NCBI GenBank assembly: GCA_017590115.1
Contig: JAGGNK010003335.1
Span: forward strand, 10,788,286 to 10,852,285
Direction: 5' to 3'
DNA length: 64,000 nt
DNA from: Montifringilla adamsi
Lineage: Eukaryota; Chordata; Aves; Passeriformes; Passeridae
The notes beneath the pieces are model-generated. The model was not told the origin of the DNA and did not search any database. It worked only from the letters and a program-made list of their open reading frames with translations. Below, one piece after another: positions 26,585 through 38,058 of the stretch; position 1 is the stretch's first letter, and every line of letters begins with the position of its first letter. The translations under genes were made by a program, and so were the position numbers.

Positions 26585-26762
26585 TGTTGTGGTTTGACAT
26601 TGACCAAACTCCAGGCACCCACAAAAGTTGCTCAGTCACCCTCCCCTGCCACAGCTGGGCAGAGGAGAAAAAAAAATTAATGAAGGTTTCATGAGTGGAG
26701 GTGAGGACCGGGAGAAAACACTCCAAGGGCAAAACAGGCTCAACTTGGAGGTACAAAGTAGG

Positions 26763-26768
26763 TTTATT
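26763..26768 (-). promoter_or_regulatory. Polyadenylation signal of the LTR
   Basis: TTTATT on the given strand is AATAAA in the LTR sense. Its position near the 3' end of the minus-strand LTR fits the R-region signal of a retroviral LTR and supports the orientation call. Confidence 0.55.
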
Positions 26769-27210
26769 ACTAAAAAAATCAGAGGAGGATAATGGGAAGT
26801 AAAATAAACCCTTAAAAACACCTTTCCCCCAGCTTCTCCCTCCTTCCCACAGACAGCTCAGGGGGACAGGGCATGGGGGTTTTGGTCAGTTCATCACCTG
26901 AGGTTTTCATCTGCTGCCTGGGGAGAGGAGTCCGTCCCCTGTGAGGCCGTGGGGTCCCTCACATGGGAGACAGCTCTCCATTAACTTCTCCAGTGTGGGT
27001 CCACTCTCACCAGCAGCAGCCCTACCACACCTGCTGCAATGTGAGCCCCTCCCATGGGCACACAGCCCTCCCAAAACTGCTGCAGCATGGGCCCCTCTTC
27101 CACAGGGTGCAATCCTCCAAGGACAGGCTGCTCAGCCTGGAAGCAGGGCTCCCTCTCTCTGCTGCATCTCCCACTGGGTCACAGCCTCCTGCAGGCATTC
27201 ACCTGTCTGG

Positions 27211-27345
27211 TGGATCTCTGCATTCCGTGTGGATCCCCAAGGGCTGTGCATGGATCTCTGCACCCCCCATGGATCCCCAGGGACTGTGGGTGGATCTCTG
27301 CATCCCCTGTAGATCTCTGCATCCCCCGTGGGTACCCTGGGCTGC
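27211..27345 (-). repeat. 40-bp tandem repeat inside the LTR
   Basis: TGGATCTCTGCA begins at 27211, 27251 and 27291, exactly 40 bp apart, and a shortened copy (TAGATCTCTGCA) begins at 27310, 19 bp further on. Each unit also carries a CCxTGTGGATCCCC / CCATGGATCCCC part. The unit length is not a multiple of three, so the repeat does not keep a reading frame. Internal repeats are usual in this LTR type; the 19-bp copy looks like a deletion product. Confidence 0.85.
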
Positions 27346-27713
27346 AGGGTCACAGCTGTTTCACCATGGTCCTCACCCCAGCCTGCAGAGGAGTCTCTCC
27401 AGGTGCTCAATTGGAGCACCTCCTCCCCTCCTTCTTGGTGTCTCCATGGTGTCTCCCTCACGTGTTTTCACCTCCTCCTCCTCTTGTCTGGCTAGGAAAA
27501 ATCTGCACCCCACTTTGTTTTGATTCCCTTCTGGCATATGTTCCCACAGAGTCATTACCATCATCTCTAAGTGGCCCGGCTTTGGCCAGCAGCATGTCCA
27601 TCCTCAGAGCCATTAGGGGTTGGCTCTGCCAGACATGCTGAGAGCTTCCAGCAGCTTCTCACAGAAGCCACCTCTGTGGCTACCAAAAAACCAGGCTGTG
27701 CAGAACCAGCACA

Positions 27714-30700
27714 TTGGTGCCTGAGTGATGGTGCAGCTTCAACTTCCCCAGCACATGAGGGCTCCTGCCTGCAGCCAGGGAAGTATTTGGGGCACTTGCT
27801 GCACTGCAGGGTGGGTGTGCTAAAAGGGCAAAGATGTTTTGATGGGACAGCAAAACCAGAGCCCAGGGTTGCAGATAAAAGAAAGGTGAAAATGCTGGTT
27901 TTTAACAGAGGAGTATTTACCTTCTCGCTGCCTGCTCTTCCTGACCCATAAAAGCTGCCAACTGTGGTGTCAAGCTGATAAAATGTTCACACAGCTCTAG
28001 CCAGAGCAATGAACCATAACCAAAAAAACTGAGGGATTTTTGGGTTTTTTTCCTTGGCTTTTGCCAAGAATTCAAGCAAAAGTGTAAAAATGTGTTTTTC
28101 TCACCGGTGTCACTTTCTACTCCTAAAATCCATCTGTATAAGCCTGTCTGTCTTACCTTTGGGGTGCTGGTTATTCCTTCTCCTTTAGTTTGTACAGGTC
28201 AAGGATGAAACACAGCCTTAGCTTCAGTTATATAATTTTGATAATAGTGAGATACCTGATAGTCTTGTGCAGCCTGTGTGCCTCAGAGATGTGATAACCA
28301 GATATTTCTTCTGCTGATGGCTGACTGCTCATCTGAGTAAACGGGAATAATTCAGGGGAAGTCTTAGGTTTCCTTTAGAAATGGAACAAAGCATTTTGCA
28401 TTGAATGCAAAATCATTTGAGATAAGTGATGAGATTACTCAGTCAAAGCAGAATAAAAACTGGGAGGGATGTAATTCATTGTTTTATTTTTTTCAAGCTG
28501 CTGACATGACGTGAGAGTTGCTAATGCAGTCTGAAGTACAAATGATCTGCAAAATTCCCTGATAACTACCTGAGAATTCTCATTCCATCAGCAGCTTCTG
28601 TGTTATCATAAATGAGACAGCTTGAAAAGCACTTGTTGCGTTTTGTATTGCATGCAGAAGTCATTTACACTTCAAATGAACTAGCCTAGATTATTTTTGA
28701 TGCTTTTTTTCTGCACAGCTTTCATAAGCAATGGAACAATGCTGAATTACTACTCTATAACATTTAACAATTCAAGAATCATGGGGTGAGGAGATGTGGC
28801 AAATAAACACTCTGGTGAAGCTGCTTAGCAGCTGGGATTGTAAAAACAGGGCTTCAGCGAGTCAGATTGGGATGTCTGATCACCTCCTAAAGCTGACAAA
28901 TGTTTAGATTTGAATTGTAATCTGTTTTTCTGCTCTGATAACAGAGCTCAGAAGGTGAATGTGTATTTGTCTCTTGGGACCCTCAGGCTCAGCCCCAGTG
29001 GCTGGTTTCCTTCCAGTGTGAGTGGTCAGAGGCATGGATTCAGGAGTGAAGCAGAGAGGGAGGATGAGCACGGAGTTCGGTTTTCATCCTGGAGGTGAAA
29101 TAAACCCGTGGGAGTCTCTCCAAAGCTCCAGGGCTCAATAATTCTCAGCTGCTGAAAACCAGCACAGTTCAGTATGACTGAGGCTGAGGATCTGTCCATG
29201 TGGCTTTATCTGTGCCTTGTACAACAGATGATGAAATACAAATGCATGTTTAGGTGATGTGGGCCGTGTGTAAGGATGAAGCAGGAATGTGCCTAAAAGC
29301 CTCCTAATCTGCAGTTTGTTCAACTCCCGCTATTTATCTCCCCATCTCCATTCCAGTATCTCTGTACTAATCTGGAAGACTCTCCATACTGAATATAATA
29401 AATGTACAGAGGTCCAAAAAGGCCTGGGATGCTCATGGTTGTGGTGTTAAAGATAATTATCTGGTGTTTCTAGTCCAGATGCAATCCTGGAAAGCATGAA
29501 AACAGCTTTGGGATGTGCGCTCATGGTGCTAGGAGAGGTCAGCAGGAGGTAGATGCTCACAAACTAATTGGACTTCTGGGGTTCTGTTTTAAGGAGTGCC
29601 TTCATATAAAACAATGTACCTACGTACCCAGGATGTGCTGCTCAGTTGTTTCCTAAACTGACAGTTGTGTTAAGATAAGAGATGTTTTTATTTCACCAAA
29701 GCCCTTTTTCTCCAAGTCCAAAAGAGCCTGGAAACTAATATCCCACGGAAAAATACCCTGGGGTATGCGTGTGAAAAAGGTGATGTGTTGTGCAGTGCTG
29801 GCAGGGTCACCCTGCGTGCCTCAGTCTCCTTTCTGAATGCTGTTTATGAAGGAGAAGAACTTGAAATGCAGAGGATGTGAGTGGCTGTGGGTTTTATCTA
29901 ACGGTACAAAGTGGCCCATCGTGAACTGAGGGAGGTGTTGCTACCTGGGGGAGGCTCTTCATCCTCCCTGCGTGGCTGGAGTGATACAAATACTGTGTGT
30001 TGACTTCTTATGAATATTCATCAGCTCTGTGTTTGTGTGTGGAGGGTTTTATAGCCTGTCACTGCAGCCTTATCTTAGGCATTAGGGAGAGGAGGCAGCT
30101 CCTGGGTTCGATGTCTGATGCTGGGCAGGGTAAAATACAGCACCCTGTGAGCCTGGAGGGCCCAAAGCTTGTGGGTACTGAAAGGGAGCCCTGCACTGCT
30201 CAGAGAATACCAAACAGGGAGTGCCCAAGGACAAGCAAAGATAGGAAATAAAAAGGAATCCTGAGCAGGCAGTAAATATTGTGCTTAGGAGGCTTCTCTT
30301 CTCATCCCCTGAATTTATGGCCTCAGTGCCTGCATTTTCCATCTTGCATCACTGTTCTGGGCCTGCCTAGGTGATTGTGTGCCGACCTTTTTCATTGTTT
30401 ATAGCTCTTGTTGCATGCCAGGATAGTACTAGTTAGGGTTGTGGGACACATTTTAAAGCCCCTGTGTTGGGGTTACCCATTCCCAGTACTCTGCTGCTCT
30501 CTCTAAAAGGCCCTTCTTGATTCCCAGTGCCCTTCTAGACACACCTGCATACTCTATCCTTGAGATGTCTGGGGACATTTGGGTTCTGCCATCTTAGGCA
30601 AAGCTCTGAGTTTTGGGAGCCAAGTGGGGATACAGTGTGGATCCTGCTGCTGGCTTTTATTGGGATTCAGGTTCTCTGGAATTAAGTGTGTAAGATTTAA

Positions 30701-32213
30701 TAGTCCAGCCTAAACTACTTGTGTGGGTGTCCCTTTCAGTGAGTGGGCAGAGGTGGCTGCAGATGCTGTGTTTGTTGAACACCATCTCTCTTCTCACTGT
30801 TGGGAATAACCAGTGTGGTGGTTATGGGAAAACAAAACTCCCACACCGAGGGGTCCCTGCTCTTCCCTTCTGGGCTTCACCTTCTCTAGCACAAAGTACA
30901 GGGCAAAATAAATTAAAACCAGAAAGTTCATCTTGAAATAAGATTGCTCCAGTGAGTATTCCCAGAGCCTTGTGTAATGCAGACATAACACTGTCCTTGT
31001 TGTGGGGAGGGAGGTGCTGGGGTGAAGAAGGGAAGAATGGAAAGAAAATTGCCTCCATAAAGCAGCTGCTGAGGTGGATGAGGCAGATTTGACATGTCAT
31101 ACTTGGCCTGTTCATTGAAATAGCTGTGACATTGTTTGCAGGATAACTTTGCATCTCAGCTGATTTTGCCCTTTCTTTTCCTAGTACCTTGTATTTGGAT
31201 AATTTTTTTCCCTTTGGATTAGCAGCAAATCACTGTTTCTTTGTTAGGTGATTGAGAAGGTTTTAATTTTCCATGCTGAAAATCACCCAGCAGCTGTTTA
31301 AATGAAAAATCTGTTTTGTAAGAAAAACAGAACAACCCAAAAATTACCAGTAGCTAAAAAGTACTTGCAGCATCTGTTGTTTAACTGTATCCATGTTGCA
31401 ATTAACAACAAACTGTAATAACATATCAGCATTTAGCTCCATTAATTTTATTTCTTTTTTTATATTACTTTATTATTCTTTCAAGTGGGTTCTGCAAAAG
31501 CACAAAAGATATGAACAATACTTAATAAATGAATAGGCAAATAGATAAGCTTATTATAACTTTGTGCAAAGTCTGTTGGAGATGTATTTTTCATAAAACA
31601 GACGAATTGATAGAAAATTATAACACTTCCAGAAAAAAGATATATGAGCGATGATTAGACACACCTGTTCACCCACTAAAGCTTAATTGGTTGTGATTTT
31701 GTGTTTGAGGGCTCCATATCTCACTCCTGTCATGCTGTTCAGTTTAGGAATCTGTATTATTACTTTCTTATTTCTCACTTGCACATGGCTACAGAAGGGT
31801 GTTCTTTGAGTTACTACAGTTCAATATCAGCCCCTGAGTTGAGGTTTAAAGCTGTTTCAAATCAGTGTAAACTGGCCTAAGATTGGCTTAAATATAAATG
31901 ATGGAGGCAGCTCCTTGGGCACATTCCCAGCCCCTTGCCCTGCTGGGGAAGGACATGGTTGCAGGCTCACAGGTCTGACTCATCTCTTGCCTCTGGCAGT
32001 AATTTAGCTAATTAGCTCAAATATACCACCTGAACTTAGATGAACTCCTGTGTGCAGGTAAAATCTGGGGCTCCCAGTTTCATGCACTGCTGACATCTAT
32101 GTGTGCACTGTCTGATTGACTGTAATTTTTCTAATTTGTGAAGCAGAACAGGAGACCCATTCCATGTGTTCCACTTGCCGACAGTTGATTGAATAGTTCA
32201 GTCAGCTATTGCT
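27714..32213. other. Non-coding stretch, no gene seen
   Basis: Beyond the target duplication the sequence returns to ordinary AT-rich DNA. No frame is longer than about 110 codons and none is familiar. A piece near 29800 (GTGCCTCAGTCTCC) weakly recalls a MIR core but lacks the rest. The part 31270-31620 is particularly AT-rich and is listed separately. Confidence 0.6.
31370..31620. promoter_or_regulatory. AT-rich block, possible conserved non-coding element
   Basis: A run of non-repetitive AT-rich sequence with several TAAT/ATTA cores, such as CTCCATTAATTTTATTTC and AATTAACAACAAACTG. It has neither a simple repeat nor transposon wording. This composition is common in conserved elements near developmental genes, but equally in neutral AT-rich DNA. 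I report it only as a place to test by alignment. Confidence 0.2.
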
Positions 32214-32215
32214 TA

Positions 32216-32248
<33 letters not shown>

Positions 32249-32250
32249 GT
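32214..32250. repeat. (TA)n microsatellite
   Basis: TATATATG followed by about 14 uninterrupted TA units up to 32248. The run is long enough to be polymorphic. It directly precedes the pyrimidine repeat at 32311. Confidence 0.95.
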
Positions 32251-32310
32251 CTGCAGAAATACCCTCTCAAAAGAGGACACTTGTATCAAATGGAGACAAG
32301 CTGGTTTTTA

Positions 32311-32348
32311 CTTTTTCCTTTTTTTTCCTTTTTTTTCCTTTTTTTTTG
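32311..32348. repeat. T8CC pyrimidine-rich repeat
   Basis: CTTTTTCC is followed by CCTTTTTTTT units at a 10-bp period (three copies) and ends in T9GG. The strand is entirely pyrimidine over nearly 40 bp. It produces a spurious Phe/Leu-rich open frame that should not be taken for a gene. Confidence 0.85.
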
Positions 32349-35300
32349 GTGTGTGATGGGAAGATGATACATCGTCTGTACATCTCTGTGTTCCACAGTA
32401 TTAAATGTAAGATCTGTTTTGTAAGATGTGTTTATAAATGCAGCTAATGAAATTGGGGACCGTGTGGCCTCCAACCATTTAAAATAATGGCATGAGCAAT
32501 CTCACTCCATTACGTCTGAGTGCAGGCAGTTCATGCTGAAGTGCTGGCTCCCTCAGGAGCCAGGGAGCCCTGATTGAATCTTACTTGCAGAATGGCCAGT
32601 GAAGATAAGTTTGTTGCAGGGCAGATGACAGCTCTGACTCAACAGAAACTGCAGTGCTCAGGGGAAGGGCTGCCTCGAGCCTGTTAATGCATTTTTCTTT
32701 CTCTTTCACTGCTGTCTTTGCAGCAAAGGCAAGTGTCCCGTGTTCGTGTTTGCCAGAGGCACTGAGGTGCCGTAGTGCCAGCAGGGTTGTGCTGGGTGAT
32801 GCTGCTGTGCTCTTGGCTGAAATGGCTTTGGGCTCTCTCCTGCCAGCTCTTGGTCCAGAACAAATAGTTTCTTTAAGAGGGTGGTTCTCCAGCTTTAAAA
32901 ACTCTGTCCTGTCTTCTGGCATACTTTTAGCAGAAGACTAATTTAAATTGGTAGGAATTTTCTTGACTACCACTAAGTCCTTCTAACAAGGGGGATGCCC
33001 AGGCCATAAAGCAAGCATCCCTCCTTTTTTATCCTGTTGTAATGTGTTTCAAAACACAGAAGTTGTTGGGAGATGCTTAACAAATGAGTTTTGACACAGG
33101 TTGATGAGCTGATGTGTGCTGTGCTGCAGTCTGTCTGTCTGGAGCGGTGCCCATCGCTGGCGGGGTGTTGTTTCTGTGAGGAGACAGCCACACCATCCCC
33201 TCGTGGCCGCTTGGCAAGGAGAACTCACTTTCTCACCACCACTAGTAAATAGTGTGGGGATGAGAAGCCTGAAAATGCAGGATGCTCCATCCTTTGGCTC
33301 AAGATTCACTGTGCATCCTGAACCTGCTTTCTGCTCCTGCAGGAAAAGCTCTTGGGGACGATTTCAGCACTCTGTGCACCAACCACCAGCATGAAACATC
33401 CCTGGTTTTGCAGAGGAAAAAGAAAATTGCTCCAGTCAAAGACCTGTAATATTTGAATATAAATACATCTGACAGAAGTTGCAGCTGCATGCGTATCAGG
33501 ACAGGGCAGTACTTGACTGTAACCATGAAGACTGAAGTGAGCTCGCAATTCAGTAAAACGCTACAGAAATGGGCTTGCAGGGTGCTGGCCTGTATCGAGA
33601 GGAAACAGGAATTCTGCAAGACAAATAACAATTCCCAAATGCTTATCTAGCACAAACACATTGAGCAAAATAAAGTTGACTCTTTCAAGTGAACATTTCA
33701 TGCTGATGAGAAAACCTGGTGACGTCTTCAGTGGTGGAAAATAACCAGAAAAGGGGAAATTTGCGAGGGAGAGAGGAGTGGAGTTGGAGATGCAGATCTG
33801 TAAGAGGGACAAATCAGCTGCAGCTTCTTCCAGACTCTCTTCACCCCTCTTCCATCCCTGTGGGATTGTGGGCGAGGGTTGATGTGATGTGGGCAGCAGC
33901 TGAAGGGAGCAGCAAAGTGCATCTGCTGGACCTCCATCCCCCTGGACACAATGGATCACTCTGCTCTGTCTTGTCACCGTGGTTGTTAACTTCGTATTTT
34001 CTGTAGTGACATTGTGCAAGGCAGCCTCAGCCTTTGGAGAACCTCTGGCTGTTATTTTACATCTCCAGAAATAACCCTCAGCACATCCAGGATCATTCTG
34101 AGACTGCCTTTTATGTGTGGCTTTTCCCAGCCTTCCCACAGTTTTACAGGCATATAATAACTTTACCAAAAGCAACGTTGCAAATCCAAGGAATTCAGTG
34201 TTAAGCTTAAGTACATCATAAACCTCAATGAGAGGGTTATTTTGCTGTACTGCTCTATCATATTGGGGAATTAATTTATCAGAAGTGCAAGAGTAGGTTG
34301 GTGCTCCTCTCCCACGTAGCTTAGCAATGTATGGGTGAATGTAATGGTACTCTCAGTTTCCTGGAACTGGAGTGTGATGGGATTTTTTGAGAATACTGAA
34401 GGACTTCTGTGTGTTTAATTGAAAATGGCACACAAACAATGTGCCACAAACGTGGTTTGCAGAGCCTTGTTTTTTACTGCCAAGCTTGAAGCTTTCTGCC
34501 TTGAGATTCCCTTTGCAAGTTTGTGCAGGGAGAAGGAACACCTGGAAAAACTTGTGATGTTCTGAATGTAGCTGATGTAGTTTATTGGTTCACTTAGCCT
34601 AGCACACTCACTGGGGTAAATCCAAAAATCATGATGGCATATCACATGTCAGTGTGTGGATAATATTACATTTGAATGCCATTTGAAAAATGTGGTTGTT
34701 CTAGTGCATAATTGCAAATCATCTCATGCTTTTATAATTAGCTTTGCCTGGATAAAATGTAATAAAATACAATATTTGTCCTCGTGTGAGACAGTTGATT
34801 AATTTAATCACAGCTGTGATGAAGAGCTCATTTTGCTTCTAAGTTGCTTTCCAGTTTAGTTTCTTTTGCCTTTGAAGATGCGATTGCTGCTGATTTGGGG
34901 ATCACTTGGAATTCCTGTCTTGTGAGAGGCAGGGCAGAACACTGAATAATACAGAGTCTCTTGAAGCTGATTCACCCTCTCAGATCATTTTAGGATTTGG
35001 ATTTCACTTGTGTTAATGACAAGAATTATGCATAAAATACATTTCGGAATTGGTGCTAAGTTTGGTGTGGCTCGAATCTGAGCTTTGGGTTCAAACCTGC
35101 TCAAGCTATTAAGTTTTGAGTTATTAATAACTTTTTTTACTAATAATTTTGAAAGAGATGGAAATATAATCCAGTATGCATATAACCTGCTACTGTCAGT
35201 TTGAATATTTGTAATATTTAGCACACCATGACTGCAAATGAACTTGTGAGTTGGGACTGAAAAATTCAGTGTTTCTGAGTTTCTTCTTTCAGTTGGGCAG

Positions 35301-38040
35301 GTAATCCCCCCACTAACCCCGTGAATTTAAATATTAAGCCTAGATCAGATCCCAAGGCTTTAATTTTTTCTGTTTGTATAAAGGCTTCATTTTGATCTGA
35401 TGGAAAGGTCATAACTCAGGGCAGCAGTTTCCCATCAGTGTCTTTCAGGTGCACTCACCTTTCACTCTGTCGTGTTTTGCGGTTTCCTCCCATTTCACAC
35501 TGCTTGGTTTCAGATCTTCCTCTGTCCTTCCTTTGCAACCATCTACTTTATTTTAATCTTCTTGACAGGACCCTCTTATCTGTTCCTGCCAAGCTCCATT
35601 TAACCAGGTCTGCCTTGAGCAGATTTGTCTTTCTGCCTTCCGATTTCTCCGCAGGGCGTGCCGGGAGCCGGCCCCGAGCTCCCATCAAAATGTGGTTTTT
35701 TGATAATTTGAGACTTTTGCATCCAGGGTTTCTGTTCTCCTGGGAATAGGAAACCTGCATGTGGCCATGGGTGGGAGGACCTGTTGTTTCTGTTTCCCAC
35801 TCTTCTCCAAACCCAGTCCAGGTCTCTGCCAGTCTGAGACCTCCTTCTGTTGTAGGAAAAAAAACTCAAAAACCAAACACCCACAAAAAAACTGCCTTGT
35901 GCCTCCTGCTGAATTCACCCCATTTGTTTCAGAGACCAGACTGGCCACTGGCTCTGTTTGAGTAGTAGAAAATGATTTTGTAGCAGTGAATTATTGCAGG
36001 GCTGGTGGCCAGCAGCCTCTGTCTGAAGCCTCTTTTTTTGGAGCTTGTGAAGATTTATGGGCAGCTCAGCAAGTGCTGAGCATGCTGCTGGTGTGCTGGG
36101 CCAGCTCGCTGCTCTGCACGTGGAAGCATCTGAGCTTGAGATCTTTTTTAGTAACTGAAATACATTCCTTGGGGAGCCCAAAGTGGTCAAAGTGTTGGGT
36201 TGTTTTTTGTCTGTTTGTTTGGGGTTTTTTAAGCATCTAAAAATGCCATATACTGAAAAGAATACATGAAATTAAGAGCATTTGTGTTTTCTTTTTCTCA
36301 TTTTTTAAACTCAAAATTAGAGACTGTTTAATTTTCTTTTCTTCCTTGTGGCTGAATCTTTCACAGCAAAGAATTGCACTTTCTCTCCTAATTCTCCTCA
36401 TTTCACATATACCTTTGAGTAGTAATTTCCATCCTTTCTTGATAAACAAAGAATTTTCATTTTGGGACACATTTGAATGCTATTTTAAAATAAAATTGAT
36501 TTTCCATCTTTATGTAATTAAATTGCGTAGTCAGAAGGAAATTGTATTGGAATAACAAACCTGGTGTTTTTTCCTCTTTTTAGGTATGTACTTAAAAAAC
36601 AAACAAACAAAGCAAAACCACTACCAAAATACTGCTGGAAGGGAAGCTGTAGTGTCTGATCCAGCAAGGGAAAAAGACTTATTTTTTATTCTGTCAAAAG
36701 AGAGAGGTCACTCTGAGACTCTGGCACTGAAGTTGCCTTGTGTGATACAGATTTCAGAATTGCAGTGTGATTCCTCACTTTTTAATAAGCAGAGAAGTGC
36801 ATGAGAACTTTCACAAATTAGCATCACTGTCCAGTGACCTCTGTGGGGGTGAAAAGGGAAGAAAACCTCAGGAGAGTAGGATGATTAATTGGGTAAAACA
36901 TTGTGTCATTTAAAAAAATCTCTGACCTGGAGTTCTGTTTAAAGCATGTATCAACTGATGGCATCCACACTTGTTTTATTTAGTGTGTTTAATACCATTG
37001 TAATCCATTAAAAGATATATAATGTGCTGCTCCTCAGTTCTAGTTGTGTTCTAGTAGCTATTTTCTTTATTAGTATAAATATCAGCTGTGAGAGAGCAAG
37101 CTTGCTTTAAATTTCTCTTTGTTCCAAAGTCTGTAATTAGCTGAAGTTCATCCTTTGCTAAGGGGGAAGTATTTTATTTGGGCTTTTGTTTATCTTCCTC
37201 ATTGCCCAGCATTTGGCCAGAGCACCTTGTTGTGGTCCAGTGGGATGTTTTGGATGTGTCATATTCTGTATATTCAGAGCTGTCTAGCAATAATTTTCAA
37301 CTTTTGCCTCAGTGTGACCAGGTAATGGGCAGTTGCTCTATAGTAAAACATCTACTACCACCTATTATGAATGTGAGCTTTCTATTTCTCCAGTTTCCCT
37401 TCAAAAAAAAACCCCAAAAACCAGAAACCAAAAAACAACCCAATAAACAATAAATATCTTTTTGCGTGTGTTTTAACACAGCAGACTTGCTGAGGTGCAT
37501 TGGGTCAGTCCACCAGCTTGTTTGTTCCCATGCAGTGCAGTGAATGCCCTGATTTTGGGTGGCTAAAGATGCCTGTTCTGAGTTTCATTGCATCTTCTTT
37601 TCCTGCACCCTGAAAAATGAAGACTTCAAAATCGTTTCACCTGCACAACTTGTAAATTACATTAGGATTGGTCTCTGAGCTTACATTGGATCTTGTGAGG
37701 TGTTTGATTTGAAGACATTTTTTGTGTGAAAACATGCCAGAATGTCTTGAACTTGAAGAAAAAGGTGTGCTTCCTGCAATTCAAGTAATAACTGAGTACT
37801 TTGTGGATTACACTGGTTCAGTGTAAGGCAGCAGCAGCCTGCAGACTGAGGTTGTGTATTGGCTGTTCTGAACCTGTCAGTGTCAGAAGCTCGCTGCAAT
37901 TAAAGTCCCAAATGGTTAATGAGATACAGGCAGATAATTCTGTCTGGCATTTTAGATAATACTCAAGATGTTGAAAAGCTTCAAGAGGCATTAAGGGGAA
38001 AGGATGGGCAGTTCCTGTTGAGGACAGAGTGATTGGTGAG
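32349..38040. other. Non-coding stretch, no gene seen
   Basis: Mostly AT-rich, with small CpG-richer patches at 33125-33215 and 35640-35690. The longest open frame of the window, 204 codons at 33561-34175 on the minus strand, lies here; its translation shows no repeat, domain or membrane pattern that I recognise and it has no exon context. Short A/C-rich low-complexity patches occur at 35855-35892, 36594-36617 (AAAC units) and 37401-37451. Confidence 0.55.
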
Positions 38041-38058
38041 GGGATGCAGCTGCATCCC
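38041..38058. repeat. 18-bp perfect palindrome
   Basis: GGGATGCAGCTGCATCCC reads the same on both strands, with a central CAGCTG E-box. It could bind a dimeric factor, or be chance. It is not at the end of a recognised element. Confidence 0.9.

Larger units (their letters stand above)
26585..27713 (-). mobile_element. Solo LTR of an endogenous retrovirus (ERVL-like, avian type)
   Basis: A block of about 1.13 kb has TG at the left (TGTTGTGGTTTGACATTGAC) and CA at the right (CAGAACCAGCACA), the usual retroviral LTR ends. The flanks are CTGGT (26580-26584) and TTGGT (27714-27718), a 5-bp target duplication with one mismatch. The wording, including AAACTCCAGGCACCCACAAA, AGCAGCTTCTCACAGAAGCC and the GC-rich middle with repeated GTGGGTCC-type blocks, is that of a long LTR common in bird genomes. 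Sense is minus: read that way a polyadenylation signal AATAAA appears near the end (complement at 26763-26768), about 180 bp before the LTR end. No second LTR and no internal gag-pol sequence lie in the window, so it is a solo LTR left by recombination. Assignment to ERVL rather than another class is from memory. Confidence 0.85.

Noticed and set aside
26941..27641. Long overlapping open frames on the + strand (up to 195 codons)
   Set aside because: They lie inside the solo LTR, on its antisense strand, and reflect its GC-rich repeats and low stop density rather than a gene.
29800..29850. MIR-like GTGCCTCAGTCTCC
   Set aside because: Too short and without the neighbouring MIR blocks.
30100..30125. 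GGGTTCGATG resembling a tRNA B-box
   Set aside because: No A-box at the right distance and no acceptor-stem pairing, so no tRNA gene.
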